Shown here: in pieces, positions 1-9,800 of the stretch
Position numbering within the stretch: position 1 is the stretch's first letter
How the letters are laid out: each line of letters opens with the position of its first letter
Origin: Candidatus Gastranaerophilales bacterium
Lineage (GTDB): Bacteria > Cyanobacteriota > Vampirovibrionia > Gastranaerophilales > Gastranaerophilaceae
Assembly: GCA_905235155.1 (NCBI GenBank)
Contig: CAJOKJ010000016.1
Location: forward strand, 1-42,685
Length of the DNA: 42,685 nt
Reading direction: 5' to 3'
The notes under the pieces: generated by a model
The model's database searches: none
What the model was told of the DNA's origin: nothing
The model's input: only the letters and a program-made list of their open reading frames with translations
Translations under genes and position numbers: made by a program

Positions 1-387
1 GTGTTTCTTTTGGCTGCTTTTAATTAAGTTTTGTTTTTATTTATTTCAATGCTTGACTTTTTCAATAGAATCTCCTTTAACGTGTCGTATTCATCACTCC
101 GAAATAAAAAGAAGTCAAGTTTAATTTTGAATTCGCTACGCAGTGCGTACTGAATTCAAATCTTATGTCCGTATTTGACACATGTGTATATTATAATTTT
201 TTTGAAATAAGTAAAAGTTGCTGAAATGCAATATTATCAATAAAAAATATAAAATTTTCAAAAACAGAATATTAACTTTTGTAACAAAACAGTTGTAAAT
301 TATATTCTAACTATTGAAATTTATCTTATAATGATATATATTAAAATTATAAGATATATTACAAAAGTTAGAAAGGACAAAACAATT
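1..387. other. Non-coding left edge with inverted repeats
   Basis: No convincing coding region is seen here; the only long reading frame is an antisense shadow. The stretch contains an 8-bp inverted repeat (CTTGACTT at 53-60, AAGTCAAG at 112-119) and a strong imperfect palindrome at 126-160. A TATAAT hexamer at 327-332 lies 55 bases before the first gene and is the likely -10 element, though no good -35 is visible. The end of an upstream gene may lie to the left of the window. Confidence 0.6.
126..160. repeat. Imperfect palindrome (hairpin-forming intergenic repeat)
   Basis: The outer arms TTTGAATTC (126-134) and GAATTCAAA (152-160) are perfect complements. The inner arms TACGC and GCGTA pair around a tiny loop, with a two-base mismatch (GC/CT) between the two stems. 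There is no T-tract, so it does not look like a standard intrinsic terminator. It resembles a short palindromic intergenic repeat. Confidence 0.55.
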
Positions 388-1956
388 ATGAGAACAATTG
401 GCACAGACAACAGAACAAAAGAACTTAGAATCAAAGAAAACTTTAGAATTTCCGGTTTAACGGAAGAACAGTACATTAATGCGTGTAAACAATATTTGTA
501 TGCAAAAAGGAGTGACCACAATTTTGAAAAATTATCATCTTCAAGCCAAGAAACATACTTGGTAGAAAACAATGTTTTAGGTTACAGATTTTTAGGCGAT
601 AGAGGTTTGGTTGAGATTTTGAAAAATTTTAATGAATTAACCTTAACAGAAATTTATTCAATAATAGTTTCATTATCTCCAAGATCAAATTTTGCTTGTA
701 ACGTTAATATTAATTTTTCAACATTACTGAAAGATAAAGACAATATTTTAATTGTAAACGCAGAAACGTTTTTGAACCAGATTCCTTCAATGTGTTCATT
801 AAACAAAAAAATTACAATGTGGACGATTGATACATTTATTCAAGAACTTTTAGTTTTTGATTATGAAAATAATAAAAACGTAAGTATCAAAGCAATTGAT
901 ATATACAATAATCAATTTGAAGAACAAGAAAAATTTAAGAACATACTATGTATTCCACCATTTGGGTTGAAACGCCGTTTTGAAAGAGGTAAATATTATG
1001 GCAATGATTCTTCTACCATTGCAGCAGAATTATTATTTAAAAATAATTTGGCAGATGACGGGATCTTATCAATAATCATGCCAAGCAAAGTTAATTTTTC
1101 TCAAACAGAAGCTCATTTTAGGCAAGCATATGAGAAAAATCTTATTGAGGTAATCGATTTACCTTCGGGGACATTTAGTAATACAAACGTAAAAACATAT
1201 TTGTATAAGTTCAGCAAAGAATATTCTGATAACTTATTTATATCACATTCGATTGATACATTAGGTGAAAAATACAATTTAACTGAAGTTACAAATGTTG
1301 ATTCAACTTGGGATTTTGAAAAACCATTCAAGGAGGAAGATGAAGATATCGTAAATGTCTTAAATAAAGACCATAAAAAATTATCAGAAATATCAACTAT
1401 ATTAAGGGGAAAGCCTCTATCAAAATATGCACAAGAAACAAGCAAAAATGAAGATTTCATTTACCTTGACATGCGTGCAATAAAAGAGGATGGTATAGAT
1501 TTTTCAGAAGCTAAAAAATATAGACTCGACAAAGATTTATCTTCTGAATATTTGCAAGACGGCGATTTATTAATCCCAAATAAAGGCAATACTTCAAAGG
1601 TTGTTGTATATAAAAATGACGGTAAAAATTGTATTGCATCCGCGAATTTGCTTGTAATCCGCCCTGATAATAAGCAAATAAGCTCTGAATATCTTTTGAC
1701 ATATTTACGCAGTGCAATAGGTCAAAAATTAATTAAAGGACTACTAAGGGGAACTGCAATGCCATTTATAAACCATGAAGATTTAAAAGGTATTGCAGTA
1801 ATTGTTCCGGCTTTAACCAAACAAAAGGAACTTATAAAAAACTACACCTCAAAAATGGAAAAATATAAGAAACAGCTTGAGCAAATAAAAAATGATATTA
1901 TACAACTGGATCAGGATGTAAACGACATTATTTGCGGAAAAAAACAAGATTTTTAA
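388..1956 (+). CDS. Methylase-like / specificity-like fusion protein (catalytically dead N6-MTase fold + HsdS-like domain)
   Basis: A 522-aa protein. The start is ATG 388, because GAAAGGA at 371-377 is well spaced before it and the codons upstream look non-coding. Residues about 100-310 follow the layout of an N6-adenine methyltransferase (a block like ELLFK..LADDGILSIIMPS, then IDLPSGTF). However, motif IV, normally (N/D/S)PP(Y/F), is IPPF at residues 189-192, and no motif I (DPxCGxG-like) is visible. From about residue 328 (LSEISTILRGKPLSKY) to 495 it resembles one target-recognition domain of HsdS, and it ends in a Lys/Gln-rich coiled coil (about 490-515). It lies 36 bp upstream of hsdM. 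I infer a non-catalytic DNA-recognition or regulatory partner of the type I system; a highly divergent active enzyme is the alternative. Confidence 0.7.
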   Translation: MRTIGTDNRTKELRIKENFRISGLTEEQYINACKQYLYAKRSDHNFEKLSSSSQETYLVENNVLGYRFLGDRGLVEILKNFNELTLTEIYSIIVSLSPRSNFACNVNINFSTLLKDKDNILIVNAETFLNQIPSMCSLNKKITMWTIDTFIQELLVFDYENNKNVSIKAIDIYNNQFEEQEKFKNILCIPPFGLKRRFERGKYYGNDSSTIAAELLFKNNLADDGILSIIMPSKVNFSQTEAHFRQAYEKNLIEVIDLPSGTFSNTNVKTYLYKFSKEYSDNLFISHSIDTLGEKYNLTEVTNVDSTWDFEKPFKEEDEDIVNVLNKDHKKLSEISTILRGKPLSKYAQETSKNEDFIYLDMRAIKEDGIDFSEAKKYRLDKDLSSEYLQDGDLLIPNKGNTSKVVVYKNDGKNCIASANLLVIRPDNKQISSEYLLTYLRSAIGQKLIKGLLRGTAMPFINHEDLKGIAVIVPALTKQKELIKNYTSKMEKYKKQLEQIKNDIIQLDQDVNDIICGKKQDF

Positions 1957-1992
1957 TAATCAGCATGTATAATTAAAACAAGGAGAATAGCA

Positions 1993-3450
1993 ATGGCTAC
2001 GATATTAGAGCAAAAGGCACAGATTGATAAACTTTGGGAAACATTTTGGTCAAACGGTATTTCAAACCCGCTGACAGTTATTGAACAGATTTCATATTTG
2101 TTCTTCATAAAAGAGTTGGATGAAAAACATACTCGTGAAGAAAGAAAAGCTAACCGTCTTAACAGACCGATTGAAAACCCTGTTTTTGACGAAACTCCAA
2201 AACAACAAAATATGCGTTGGTCAAAGTTTAAAGATTTTGCACCAAACGAAATGTATAAAATTGTTCAGGAAGATGTATTTCCGTTTATCAAAAATATGGG
2301 CGGCGAAAATTTTGCCAAATATATGAAAGATGCGGTTTTTATGATTCCGTCTCCGGCACTTTTAGCGACTGCGGTTGATATGATTGATAAACTTGAAATG
2401 CAGGATTTGGATACAAAAGGCGATTTGTATGAATATCTTTTATCAAAAATTGCTCAAGCCGGTGTAAATGGTCAATTCAGAACCCCAAGGCACATTGGTA
2501 AAATGATGGTGGAACTTGCTGATATTCAGCCGAATGACATAGTTTGCGACCCATCTTGCGGAACTGCAGGTTTCTTGATTTGTGCAATTATGTATCTGAA
2601 AGAAAAATATCCTGAAATGTTTATGGATACTGCAAAACTTCAGCACTTCAATAATGATATGTTTTATGGGTTTGATTTCGATTATTCAATGCTTCGTATC
2701 GCATCAATGAATATGATGTCTCACGGGCACCAAAACCCTAATATTAATTATCAAGATTCACTATCTGAAGATGCTTCCGGATTAAAAGAATTTTGTACCT
2801 GTGTAATTGCTAACCCGCCATTTAAGGGTTCATTGAATAAAGATACAATTGCTAAAAACTTGGCAAGCGAAGTTTCTACAACTAAGACAGAACTTTTGTT
2901 CCTTGCATTGATGATAAGAATACTAAAAACAGGTGGCAGAGCTTGTGTAATTGTTCCTGACGGAGTTCTGTTCGGTACATCAAATGCTCACACATCTATT
3001 AGAAAGAAACTTATTGATAACCAAAAACTTGAAGCAGTTATCTCAATGCCTTCGGGAGTATTCAAACCTTATGCCGGTGTTTCAACGGCTATTTTGATAT
3101 TCACCAAGACTAATTCAGGTGGTACGGATAAAGTTTGGTTTTATGATATGCAAAATGACGGTTTTACATTGAATGATAACCGTACACCGATAGAAGAAAA
3201 CGATATACCGGATATTATTAAATCATTCAAAAATAGGCACAATGAAGATAATACCGATAGAAAAGCAAAACATTTCTTTGTAGATGTTGATGATATAAGA
3301 CAAAATGGTTATGACCTCTCTATAAACAAATACAAAGAAGTTGAATACGAAGAAGTACAGTATGAAGCTCCAAGTAAGATTCTGGTTGATATTAAAGCAC
3401 TTGAAGATGAAGTTCAACAAGGTTTAAAAGAGCTGGAGGGGATGATATAG
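1993..3450 (+). CDS. hsdM: Type I restriction-modification system, methyltransferase subunit HsdM
   Basis: A 485-aa N6-adenine DNA methyltransferase subunit. The N-terminal helical HsdM domain (about 1-140) is followed by the catalytic domain, with SAM-binding motif I DPSCGTAGFL at about 186-195 and catalytic motif IV NPPF at 274-277. The later blocks (LKTGGRACVIVPDGVLFG and ISMPSGVFKPYAGVSTAILIF, quoted in part) are typical of the family, as is the length. RBS AGGAG lies just upstream of the ATG. The stop codon abuts the start of the RhuM-Fic gene with no gap, so translation is probably coupled. With HsdS it would form the modification enzyme; with HsdR, the restriction complex. Confidence 0.95.
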   Translation: MATILEQKAQIDKLWETFWSNGISNPLTVIEQISYLFFIKELDEKHTREERKANRLNRPIENPVFDETPKQQNMRWSKFKDFAPNEMYKIVQEDVFPFIKNMGGENFAKYMKDAVFMIPSPALLATAVDMIDKLEMQDLDTKGDLYEYLLSKIAQAGVNGQFRTPRHIGKMMVELADIQPNDIVCDPSCGTAGFLICAIMYLKEKYPEMFMDTAKLQHFNNDMFYGFDFDYSMLRIASMNMMSHGHQNPNINYQDSLSEDASGLKEFCTCVIANPPFKGSLNKDTIAKNLASEVSTTKTELLFLALMIRILKTGGRACVIVPDGVLFGTSNAHTSIRKKLIDNQKLEAVISMPSGVFKPYAGVSTAILIFTKTNSGGTDKVWFYDMQNDGFTLNDNRTPIEENDIPDIIKSFKNRHNEDNTDRKAKHFFVDVDDIRQNGYDLSINKYKEVEYEEVQYEAPSKILVDIKALEDEVQQGLKELEGMI

Positions 3451-4461
3451 ATGTCAGATACTCAAAGCAAAGGTGAAATTGTTATATATACAAGTAGCGA
3501 CGGCAAAGTTAATCTTGATACAAGATTAGAACACGAAACTATTTGGCTTACCCAGAAACAAATTGCTGAATTGTTTGGGGTAAAAACTCCTGCAATAAAC
3601 AAACATCTGAATAACATATATGCAGAGGGTGAATTAAAAAAAGAACCAACTATTTCCATTTTGGAAATAGTTCAAAAGGAAGGTAACAGAAGCGTTAAGC
3701 GTGAAACCTCATTCTATAACCTTGATGCAATAATATCTGTCGGATATAGAGTTAATTCTACCAGAGCAACTCAATTTAGGATTTGGGCAACAAATGTTTT
3801 AAGGGAACATTTAACGCAAGGTTATACTATTAACGAGAACCGATTAAAACAAGAGCAAAACAAAGTAAAGACTCTTCAAACAACTATAAACCTTTTATCA
3901 CGCAGTTTGAAAAACCAAATAGAAACAGTAGAAGATGCTCAACAAGTTGCAAATATACTTGATACATTTGCACACGGTCTTGATTTACTGGACAATTTTG
4001 ACCACAAAACTCTTGATTCTAAAGGTATTACAACAAAACCTGCCGTAGTGATTTCAGAAAAAGAATTTCTTAAAGTTATTGATGAAATGAAATCGGAGTT
4101 TGCATCAGATGTATTTGCGAACCCTAAAGATAACAGTTTCTCAAGCTCAGTTAATCAGATATACCAAACATTTGACGGCAAAGAATTGTATCCGACACTT
4201 GAAGAAAAAGCTGCAACTCTTTTGTACTTGATAACAAAGAACCACTCATTCTCTGACGGAAATAAACGCATAGCTGCAAGTTGTTTCTTATATTTCTTGG
4301 ATAAAAACGGTATCCTTTACAAAAACAATCTGCCTATAATAGACAGTGCAACTCTGTTTGCACTAACCCTTTTGATTGCAGAAAGTAATCCGCAAGAAAT
4401 GGAAACAATGAAACAGGTTGTCTTGAGTATTCTAAATAAAGAATCGGAGGGGATGCTGTAA
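3451..4461 (+). CDS. RhuM-type DNA-binding/virulence domain fused to a Fic (AMPylase-type) domain
   Basis: A 336-aa protein. The N-terminal part (about 1-150) matches the RhuM family: a WLTQKQIAELFGV helix-turn-helix-like start, then YNLDAIISVGYRVNS and TQFRIWATNVLREHL. The C-terminal part carries an intact Fic core, HSFSDGNKR (about 265-273, consensus HxFx(D/E)GNxR), so an active nucleotidyl- or phosphoryl-transferring Fic enzyme is expected. I did not find the usual inhibitory (S/T)xxxE(G/N) motif. The gene sits between hsdM and hsdS with zero spacing upstream and a 1-nt overlap downstream. RhuM genes are commonly found inside type I RM loci. The target is unknown; a toxin-like or system-modulating role is an inference. 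Confidence 0.85.
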   Translation: MSDTQSKGEIVIYTSSDGKVNLDTRLEHETIWLTQKQIAELFGVKTPAINKHLNNIYAEGELKKEPTISILEIVQKEGNRSVKRETSFYNLDAIISVGYRVNSTRATQFRIWATNVLREHLTQGYTINENRLKQEQNKVKTLQTTINLLSRSLKNQIETVEDAQQVANILDTFAHGLDLLDNFDHKTLDSKGITTKPAVVISEKEFLKVIDEMKSEFASDVFANPKDNSFSSSVNQIYQTFDGKELYPTLEEKAATLLYLITKNHSFSDGNKRIAASCFLYFLDKNGILYKNNLPIIDSATLFALTLLIAESNPQEMETMKQVVLSILNKESEGML

Positions 4462-5567
4462 TGGACTATGTTAAATTAGAAGAAATCTGCAATATTACAA
4501 CAGGTAAGCATGATGCAAATCATGGTGAAAATGGTGGGAATTATCGTTTTTATACTTGTGCAATAGAACCAATAAAATGTCCGACATATAGCTTTGAGGG
4601 TGCTTCGATTATACTGCCCGGAAATGGAGCTAATGTTGGCGAAGTGTTATATGATGACGGTAAATTTGAAGCATATCAACGAACATATGTTCTGAATAGT
4701 ATTAAAGTAAACCCTCGCTTTGTATATTATCAGTTAAAAGGTAGGTGGAAGAAGTATATTTGCAACAAACAGTACGGTTCAGCTACAAATTACATTAGAT
4801 ACAATAATATAGCTGAGTTTAAGATACCATTGCTTTCAACAGAAGAACAAAATAAGATTGTAAATCTATTAGACAAAGCAGATGAAATAAGGCAGAAGAA
4901 GAAACTGGCGAATGACAAGCTGGATGAGTTCCTAAAATCCACCTTTATCTCCATATTTGGTAATCCAGAAACCAACGACAAACATTGGGAAACTGGAACT
5001 ATTAGGGATATTGTTAAAGAAGCAAAATATGGTACAAGCAGTAAAGCTGGAAGTGAAGGGACTTATCCAATACTTCGTATGGGCAACCTAACCTATGAAG
5101 GGGCAATTATACTTGATGATTTAAAATATATTGATTTGAAAGATAATGAGTTAGAAAAATATCTTGTCAAACAGGGTGATATTCTTTTCAACAGAACAAA
5201 CAGTAAAGAGCTTGTGGGTAAAACTGCTGTATATAGATATGAACAGCCAATGGCATTTGCTGGGTATTTGGTAAGAGTTAGAACAAACGAAAAAGCAAAT
5301 GCAGAGTTTTTGAGTGCATTTATGAACAGTGATTATATGAAGAAGATATTACGACTCAAATGTAAGAATATTGTGGGAATGGCAAATATAAATGCACAAG
5401 AATTGCAAGATTTTGGAATTTATATTCCTCTGATAGAACTTCAAGATAAATTCTCTAAAATTGTTGAAAAAGTGGAAGAACAAAAGCAAAATAACGAGCT
5501 TGTCATAGAGCAAATGAACAACCTCTTCAACTCCCTATCTCAACGAGCATTTAAAGGAGAGTTATAA
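4461..5567 (+). CDS. hsdS: Type I restriction-modification system, specificity subunit HsdS
   Basis: A 368-aa specificity subunit. The first target-recognition domain (about 1-125) is followed by a conserved helical spacer (STEEQNKIVNLLDKADEIRQ and following), the second target-recognition domain (about 170-320), and a terminal helical repeat beginning PLIELQDKFSKIVEKVEEQ and ending in FNSLSQRAFKGEL, a classic HsdS ending. The ATG overlaps the RhuM-Fic stop by one base, and the stop overlaps the next gene's ATG by one base. HsdS selects the bipartite DNA target for HsdM and HsdR. The target sequence cannot be read from the protein by eye. The subunit is somewhat shorter than many HsdS proteins but looks complete. 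Confidence 0.93.
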   Translation: MDYVKLEEICNITTGKHDANHGENGGNYRFYTCAIEPIKCPTYSFEGASIILPGNGANVGEVLYDDGKFEAYQRTYVLNSIKVNPRFVYYQLKGRWKKYICNKQYGSATNYIRYNNIAEFKIPLLSTEEQNKIVNLLDKADEIRQKKKLANDKLDEFLKSTFISIFGNPETNDKHWETGTIRDIVKEAKYGTSSKAGSEGTYPILRMGNLTYEGAIILDDLKYIDLKDNELEKYLVKQGDILFNRTNSKELVGKTAVYRYEQPMAFAGYLVRVRTNEKANAEFLSAFMNSDYMKKILRLKCKNIVGMANINAQELQDFGIYIPLIELQDKFSKIVEKVEEQKQNNELVIEQMNNLFNSLSQRAFKGEL

Positions 5568-6196
5568 TGGGTGAATTCTCTATATTAACAATAAAATTAT
5601 TATTTTTATTCTTACCAGGGATAATATATTGTTTATTATACGAACGCTGGAATTTTTGTCCAAAGAAAGAGTTTAATATGTTTATTATCCATTCTTTCCT
5701 TTGGGGTGTATATTCATATTCAATTTATTATATGATAATAAAATTATTTAAAATAAAACAAGAGATTTTCTTTATTGGAGATATTTTAAATACGCAAACG
5801 GGCTCTATACATTATAATGAAATCTTGTGGGCTTGCTTAATTGCCTTTATAACTGTCTACATTATTTCTCATTGGAAAACTCATCATATAAATAAAAAAA
5901 TATTTAAAAAATCTACTTATACTGAACCTGTAGGGTTTCTGGATTTTTTCAGAAAATTGACACCAACGAATATTGAACATTCTTTAGGTGTTTGGGACTG
6001 TGTATTTGATAATCTATTCGAAGACAATAGCACTTGGATAAAAGTATATTATCCAAAAGGGAATCGTATTTATTATGGTTATTTAGATAAATATTCTGAT
6101 ACAGTCAAAGATAACGAGTTATATTTAACCGACGTGAAGGTACAAGATATAAATGGCATTGAAATAAAGCATGTAGATGGTCTTTATATTTGTTAA
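5567..6196 (+). CDS. Small membrane protein with cytoplasmic domain (DUF6338-like)
   Basis: A 209-aa protein with three hydrophobic helices (about 7-25, 38-58, 85-105) followed by a soluble C-terminal half. That half contains a WDCVFDN segment and a small beta-rich stretch (WIKVYYPKGNRIYYGYLDKYS). The layout, a WDxxF motif followed by a short SH3-like strand set, resembles what I recall of DUF6338 proteins; that match is not verified. The start overlaps hsdS by one nucleotide, so the gene belongs to the RM operon. A membrane protein is not a core type I RM part. It could be an accessory effector or a passenger gene of the defence island. Confidence 0.6.
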   Translation: MGEFSILTIKLLFLFLPGIIYCLLYERWNFCPKKEFNMFIIHSFLWGVYSYSIYYMIIKLFKIKQEIFFIGDILNTQTGSIHYNEILWACLIAFITVYIISHWKTHHINKKIFKKSTYTEPVGFLDFFRKLTPTNIEHSLGVWDCVFDNLFEDNSTWIKVYYPKGNRIYYGYLDKYSDTVKDNELYLTDVKVQDINGIEIKHVDGLYIC

Positions 6197-6263
6197 AAAA
6201 CAGATGATATAATAATAGAAATTGTTAAAGCAACTAATAACAAGGAAAATCAGGAGGTTAAAA

Positions 6264-6434
6264 TTGAGCGAACAAAACAATCAAAACGCAAAACAAAATC
6301 AAAAAAATAACCAAAATTCATACAAAGTACAAAATAGTATGGATTCAAAACCCGAATATCGTAAAATTAACGAAGCCGAACGTTGTGCATCCCCAACCGG
6401 ACCTAAAGGACCAAGACCGCAAAATAAAAAGTAG
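6264..6434 (+). CDS. Small Asn/Gln/Lys-rich protein, 56 aa, unknown function
   Basis: The start is the TTG at 6264, which has a strong AGGAGG at 6252-6257 with six bases of spacing. An upstream ATG-initiated version (6222) has no ribosome binding site. The 56-residue product is hydrophilic: an Asn/Gln-rich N-terminal half (SEQNNQNAKQNQKNNQ), then a more complex tail with ERCASPTGPKGPRPQNKK. It is likely a disordered, nucleic-acid- or protein-binding peptide. It lies 67 bp after the membrane protein gene, within the RM locus. I do not recognise a family. Confidence 0.6.
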   Translation: MSEQNNQNAKQNQKNNQNSYKVQNSMDSKPEYRKINEAERCASPTGPKGPRPQNKK

Positions 6435-6488
6435 CATGCTATTGTAAATATTTGTTAACAATTTGCCCTAAAAAGTCCCATGACTCGC

Positions 6489-6494
6489 TATAAT
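6489..6494 (+). promoter_or_regulatory. Putative -10 element for the 51-aa small protein
   Basis: A TATAAT hexamer lies in the 140-bp gap before the small gene at 6575. A weak TTGCCC at 6463-6468 is 20 bases upstream, longer than ideal. If used, the transcript has a leader of about 75 nt ending in a strong GGGAGGA ribosome binding site. Confidence 0.4.
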
Positions 6495-6574
6495 TAGTAT
6501 ATAGACTTAGAAGTTTGTAATAACAGTTGATACGAACCGATAGTCGTAAGGGGATTAGTCAGGGAGGAAGATAA

Positions 6575-6730
6575 ATGGCTAAAAAAGTGACAAGTAAAGA
6601 TGTAGCTTCAAAAGCATCGAAAATACTTCGAGATGGCCGTACTAGCAAAGATTCTAAATCATGTGCAGGAAGTGCCTTATCACAAAGAGAAACAAATCGT
6701 GCAAAATCGACACCTAAGAAAAAAAAATAG
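6575..6730 (+). CDS. Small basic Lys/Ser/Ala-rich protein, 51 aa
   Basis: A short gene with a very strong ribosome binding site (GGGAGGA at 6562-6568) in front of the ATG. The 51-residue product is basic: MAKKVTSKDVASKASKILRD, a TSKDSKS segment, then AGSALSQ and a KKKK end. Short proteins with this VASKASK...AGSALSQ pattern are, as I recall, recurrent in bacterial genomes, but I cannot name a function. The stop codon lies inside the stem of the following terminator, so this is the last gene of the left-hand RM transcript, placed between hsdS and hsdR. Confidence 0.75.
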   Translation: MAKKVTSKDVASKASKILRDGRTSKDSKSCAGSALSQRETNRAKSTPKKKK

Positions 6731-6758
6731 TCCATATAGGATGGACTATTTTTTTTTT
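6728..6758 (+). terminator. Intrinsic terminator after the 51-aa gene
   Basis: A perfect 8-bp stem (TAGTCCAT / ATGGACTA) with a 5-base loop is followed directly by ten T residues. The left arm begins with the stop codon of the small gene. It separates the hsdM-hsdS transcript from hsdR. Confidence 0.93.
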
Positions 6759-6864
6759 GGATCTTTTTTAGACAGGATAAATTTTCCTGTCTTTTCATTC
6801 TAATTTTATTGCATGCAAAAATCAAGTTTTTCATGAAGAAATGTAAAAGCAATTCACAAATTTA

Positions 6865-6873
6865 TGATATAAT
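6865..6873 (+). promoter_or_regulatory. hsdR promoter (extended -10)
   Basis: TGATATAAT is an extended -10 (TG-n-TATAAT). It would start transcription near 6880, giving a leader of about 13 bases with AAAGGTG before the hsdR ATG at 6893. No good -35 is seen. hsdR is thus expressed separately from the methylase genes, beyond the terminator at 6728-6758. Confidence 0.6.
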
Positions 6874-6892
6874 AATTTCGAAAAAGGTGTTT

Positions 6893-9800
6893 ATGAGCAA
6901 TTTTGATTTCTTAAAAACTGAATGGTTAGATATATACAAGCTGGCAAGCGAAGCTGAAGAGTGTGTGTATTCAAAGCCGGTTTATACTTGTATTTTATGC
7001 CGCAACGCTTTGGAATCTGCCGTAAAGTGGATGTACAAAAACGACATCGATTTAGTTGAACCCTATGATTGCACTTTAAATTCATTAGTTCATGAACAGT
7101 CTTTTAAAAATGTTATTGTTCCGCCTTTATTCCAAAAGGTTAATTTAATAAGAATTAACGGAAACACCGCAGCGCATAATCCGCAAAGAATTAATGATAA
7201 AGATGCCCTGCAAACAACATTTGAGCTCTTTCATTTTCTTTATTGGTTATATCTTACATATTCTAAAGATGAGCCTGTTCATGGTTTAAAATTTGATGTT
7301 TCACAAGTACCTACAAAAACCAAAGAACAGGAAGAAATTGAACGCCTAAAAAAGATTATTGAAGAACAAAATGCTATCAATATAACCCGTGAAGATTTAG
7401 AAAAAGAAAATGCCAAACTTCTTGAACAAATCAAGCAGATCAAGGCACAAAATAAAGCCAAACCGCTTGATTATGATTACAACGAAGCTCAAACACGAAA
7501 ATACTTTATTGATGTTTTGTTAAAAGAAGTTGGTTGGGATATTTCAGCACCTAATGCAACAGAATATGAAGTAGAAGGAATGCCAAATCCGACAGGACTA
7601 GGGTATGTTGATTATGTTCTTTGGGGTGATGACGGCAAACCGCTTGGTCTGGTTGAAGCAAAACGCACAATGAAAGATGCCAAAATCGGTAGAGAACAAG
7701 CAGAACTTTATGCAAACTGTTTAGAGAAGAAATTCGGGCGACGACCGATAATGTTTTATACAAACGGTTATGAGCATTTTATTTGGGATGATTTGAATTA
7801 TCCGCCAAGAGAAGTTGCAGGATTTTATTCAAAAGAAGATTTAGAAAAATTAATTACACGAAGAACAATTAGAAAAGACTTAGTCGATATAGATGTAAAC
7901 AAGGACATTTCCGGAAGACCTTATCAAGAAAGAGTTATTAAAAGTGTTTGTGAAAATTATGCTAAAAAGAGCAGAAAATCCCTGCTCGTTATGGCAACAG
8001 GAACCGGTAAAACTCGTGTTGCAATATCCATTGTTGATATTTTAACTCGATATAACTGGGTAAAAAGAGTTTTGTTTTTGGCTGATAGAACACCGCTTGT
8101 TACGCAAGCACAAAGAGCATTTGCAAAATACTTGCCGGATTTGAACCCTGTTGATATTACAAAAGTTAGAGTTGATGGTGCAGAAAACAGAGTTGTTGTT
8201 TCAACTTATCATACTATGATGAACCTGATAGATTCTAAAAAGGCAAATGAAAAACTGTTTTCTGTTGGACATTTTGACCTGATTATAATAGACGAAGCAC
8301 ACAGAAGTATTTACAAAAAATTTGGTGAAATATTTAATTATTTTGATGGTTTATTGCTTGGTTTAACTGCAACACCGAGAGATGAAGTCGATAAAAACAC
8401 TTATAAAGTCTTTGAACTTGAAGACGGTGTGCCGACTGACTATTATGATTACGATGAAGCCGTTGACCAAGGATATTTAGTCCCTTATGAGCAGTTTGAT
8501 TGTGCTACTAAATTTTTAAGAGAAGGCATTAAGTATAATGAACTTTCTGCGGAAGAAAAAGAAGAATATGAAACAAAGTTTTATGATGAAGAAACAGAAT
8601 CTTTGCCGGAGGAAATTGATGCTGCGCAATTAAACAAGTGGTTATTTAACATTGATACCGTTGATAAAATACTTGAGTGTTTAATGGAAAACGGTATAAA
8701 AGTTAATGGTGGCGATAAACTCGGTAAAACCATTATTTTTGCAGCAAATGAAAATCACGCACAATTTATCGCAGAAAGATTCGATGCAAATTACAAACAA
8801 TATAATGGTAAATTCGCAAGAGTTATTACGCATAAAACACAATATTCCCAGAGCTTGATTGATAAATTTTCAACAAAAGAAGAGGATCCTGTTATTGCAA
8901 TTTCTGTCGATAAACTTGATACCGGTATTGATGTTCCGGAAATTGTGAACTTGGTATTCTTTAAAGTTGTTCGTTCACGCACCAAATTTCATCAAATGAT
9001 AGGTAGAGGAACAAGACTCTGCCCTGAATTGTTCGGGCCAAAGGATGACAAGAAGAAATTCTTTATATTTGATGCTTGCGGAAACTTTGAATATTTTTCA
9101 ATTAATCCTGAAGGAGCAAAATCTTCTAATCAAATGTCTTTAGGTCAAAAAATATTCCTTAAAAAACTGGAACTTGCAGAAAAAATTAAAGATGATGATG
9201 AAGTGTTAAAACTTTTATCAAACAAAATTAAGGATGATTTGCATAATACTGTTAAAACAATGAACATGGATAATTTTATTGTAAGACGTCATTTGCGAGC
9301 AGTTGATGAGTTTTCTAACCGTGAAAAATGGGATAATCTTGACGATATGGACTTTATCACAATAAAAGACAGGGTCTCTCATTTGCCAACTACTTTACCG
9401 GAAGAAGATGAGTATGCAAAACGCTTTGATTTGATGATATTAAATACGCAATTATCATATTATGCACATGACATGGTTAAATTTGAAAAATATCAAAAGA
9501 ATATCAAAGAAATTGCTTTCAGGCTGGAAGAAAAATCATCAATCCCACTTGTAAAACAAAATTTAGAATTAATTCAAAGCATTTTGACTGATGAATTTTG
9601 GGCAAATGTTACAATATCTACTCTTGAAGAAGTTCGCATAAAATTAAGAAATCTTGTAAATTTGATAGACTATGCTCAAAGGGATATTATTTATAGTGAT
9701 TTTGAGGATGAACTTGATCCAATACCGGGAACCGTATCGGTCAATACTGCAAGCGGTGTTGATGTAGCACAGTATAAGAAAAAAGTTGAAGCATTTTTGC

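Noticed and set aside
331-387. Upstream start for the first gene (ATG at 331)
   Set aside because: It overlaps the predicted -10 element and has no ribosome binding site, whereas ATG 388 has GAAAGGA well placed.
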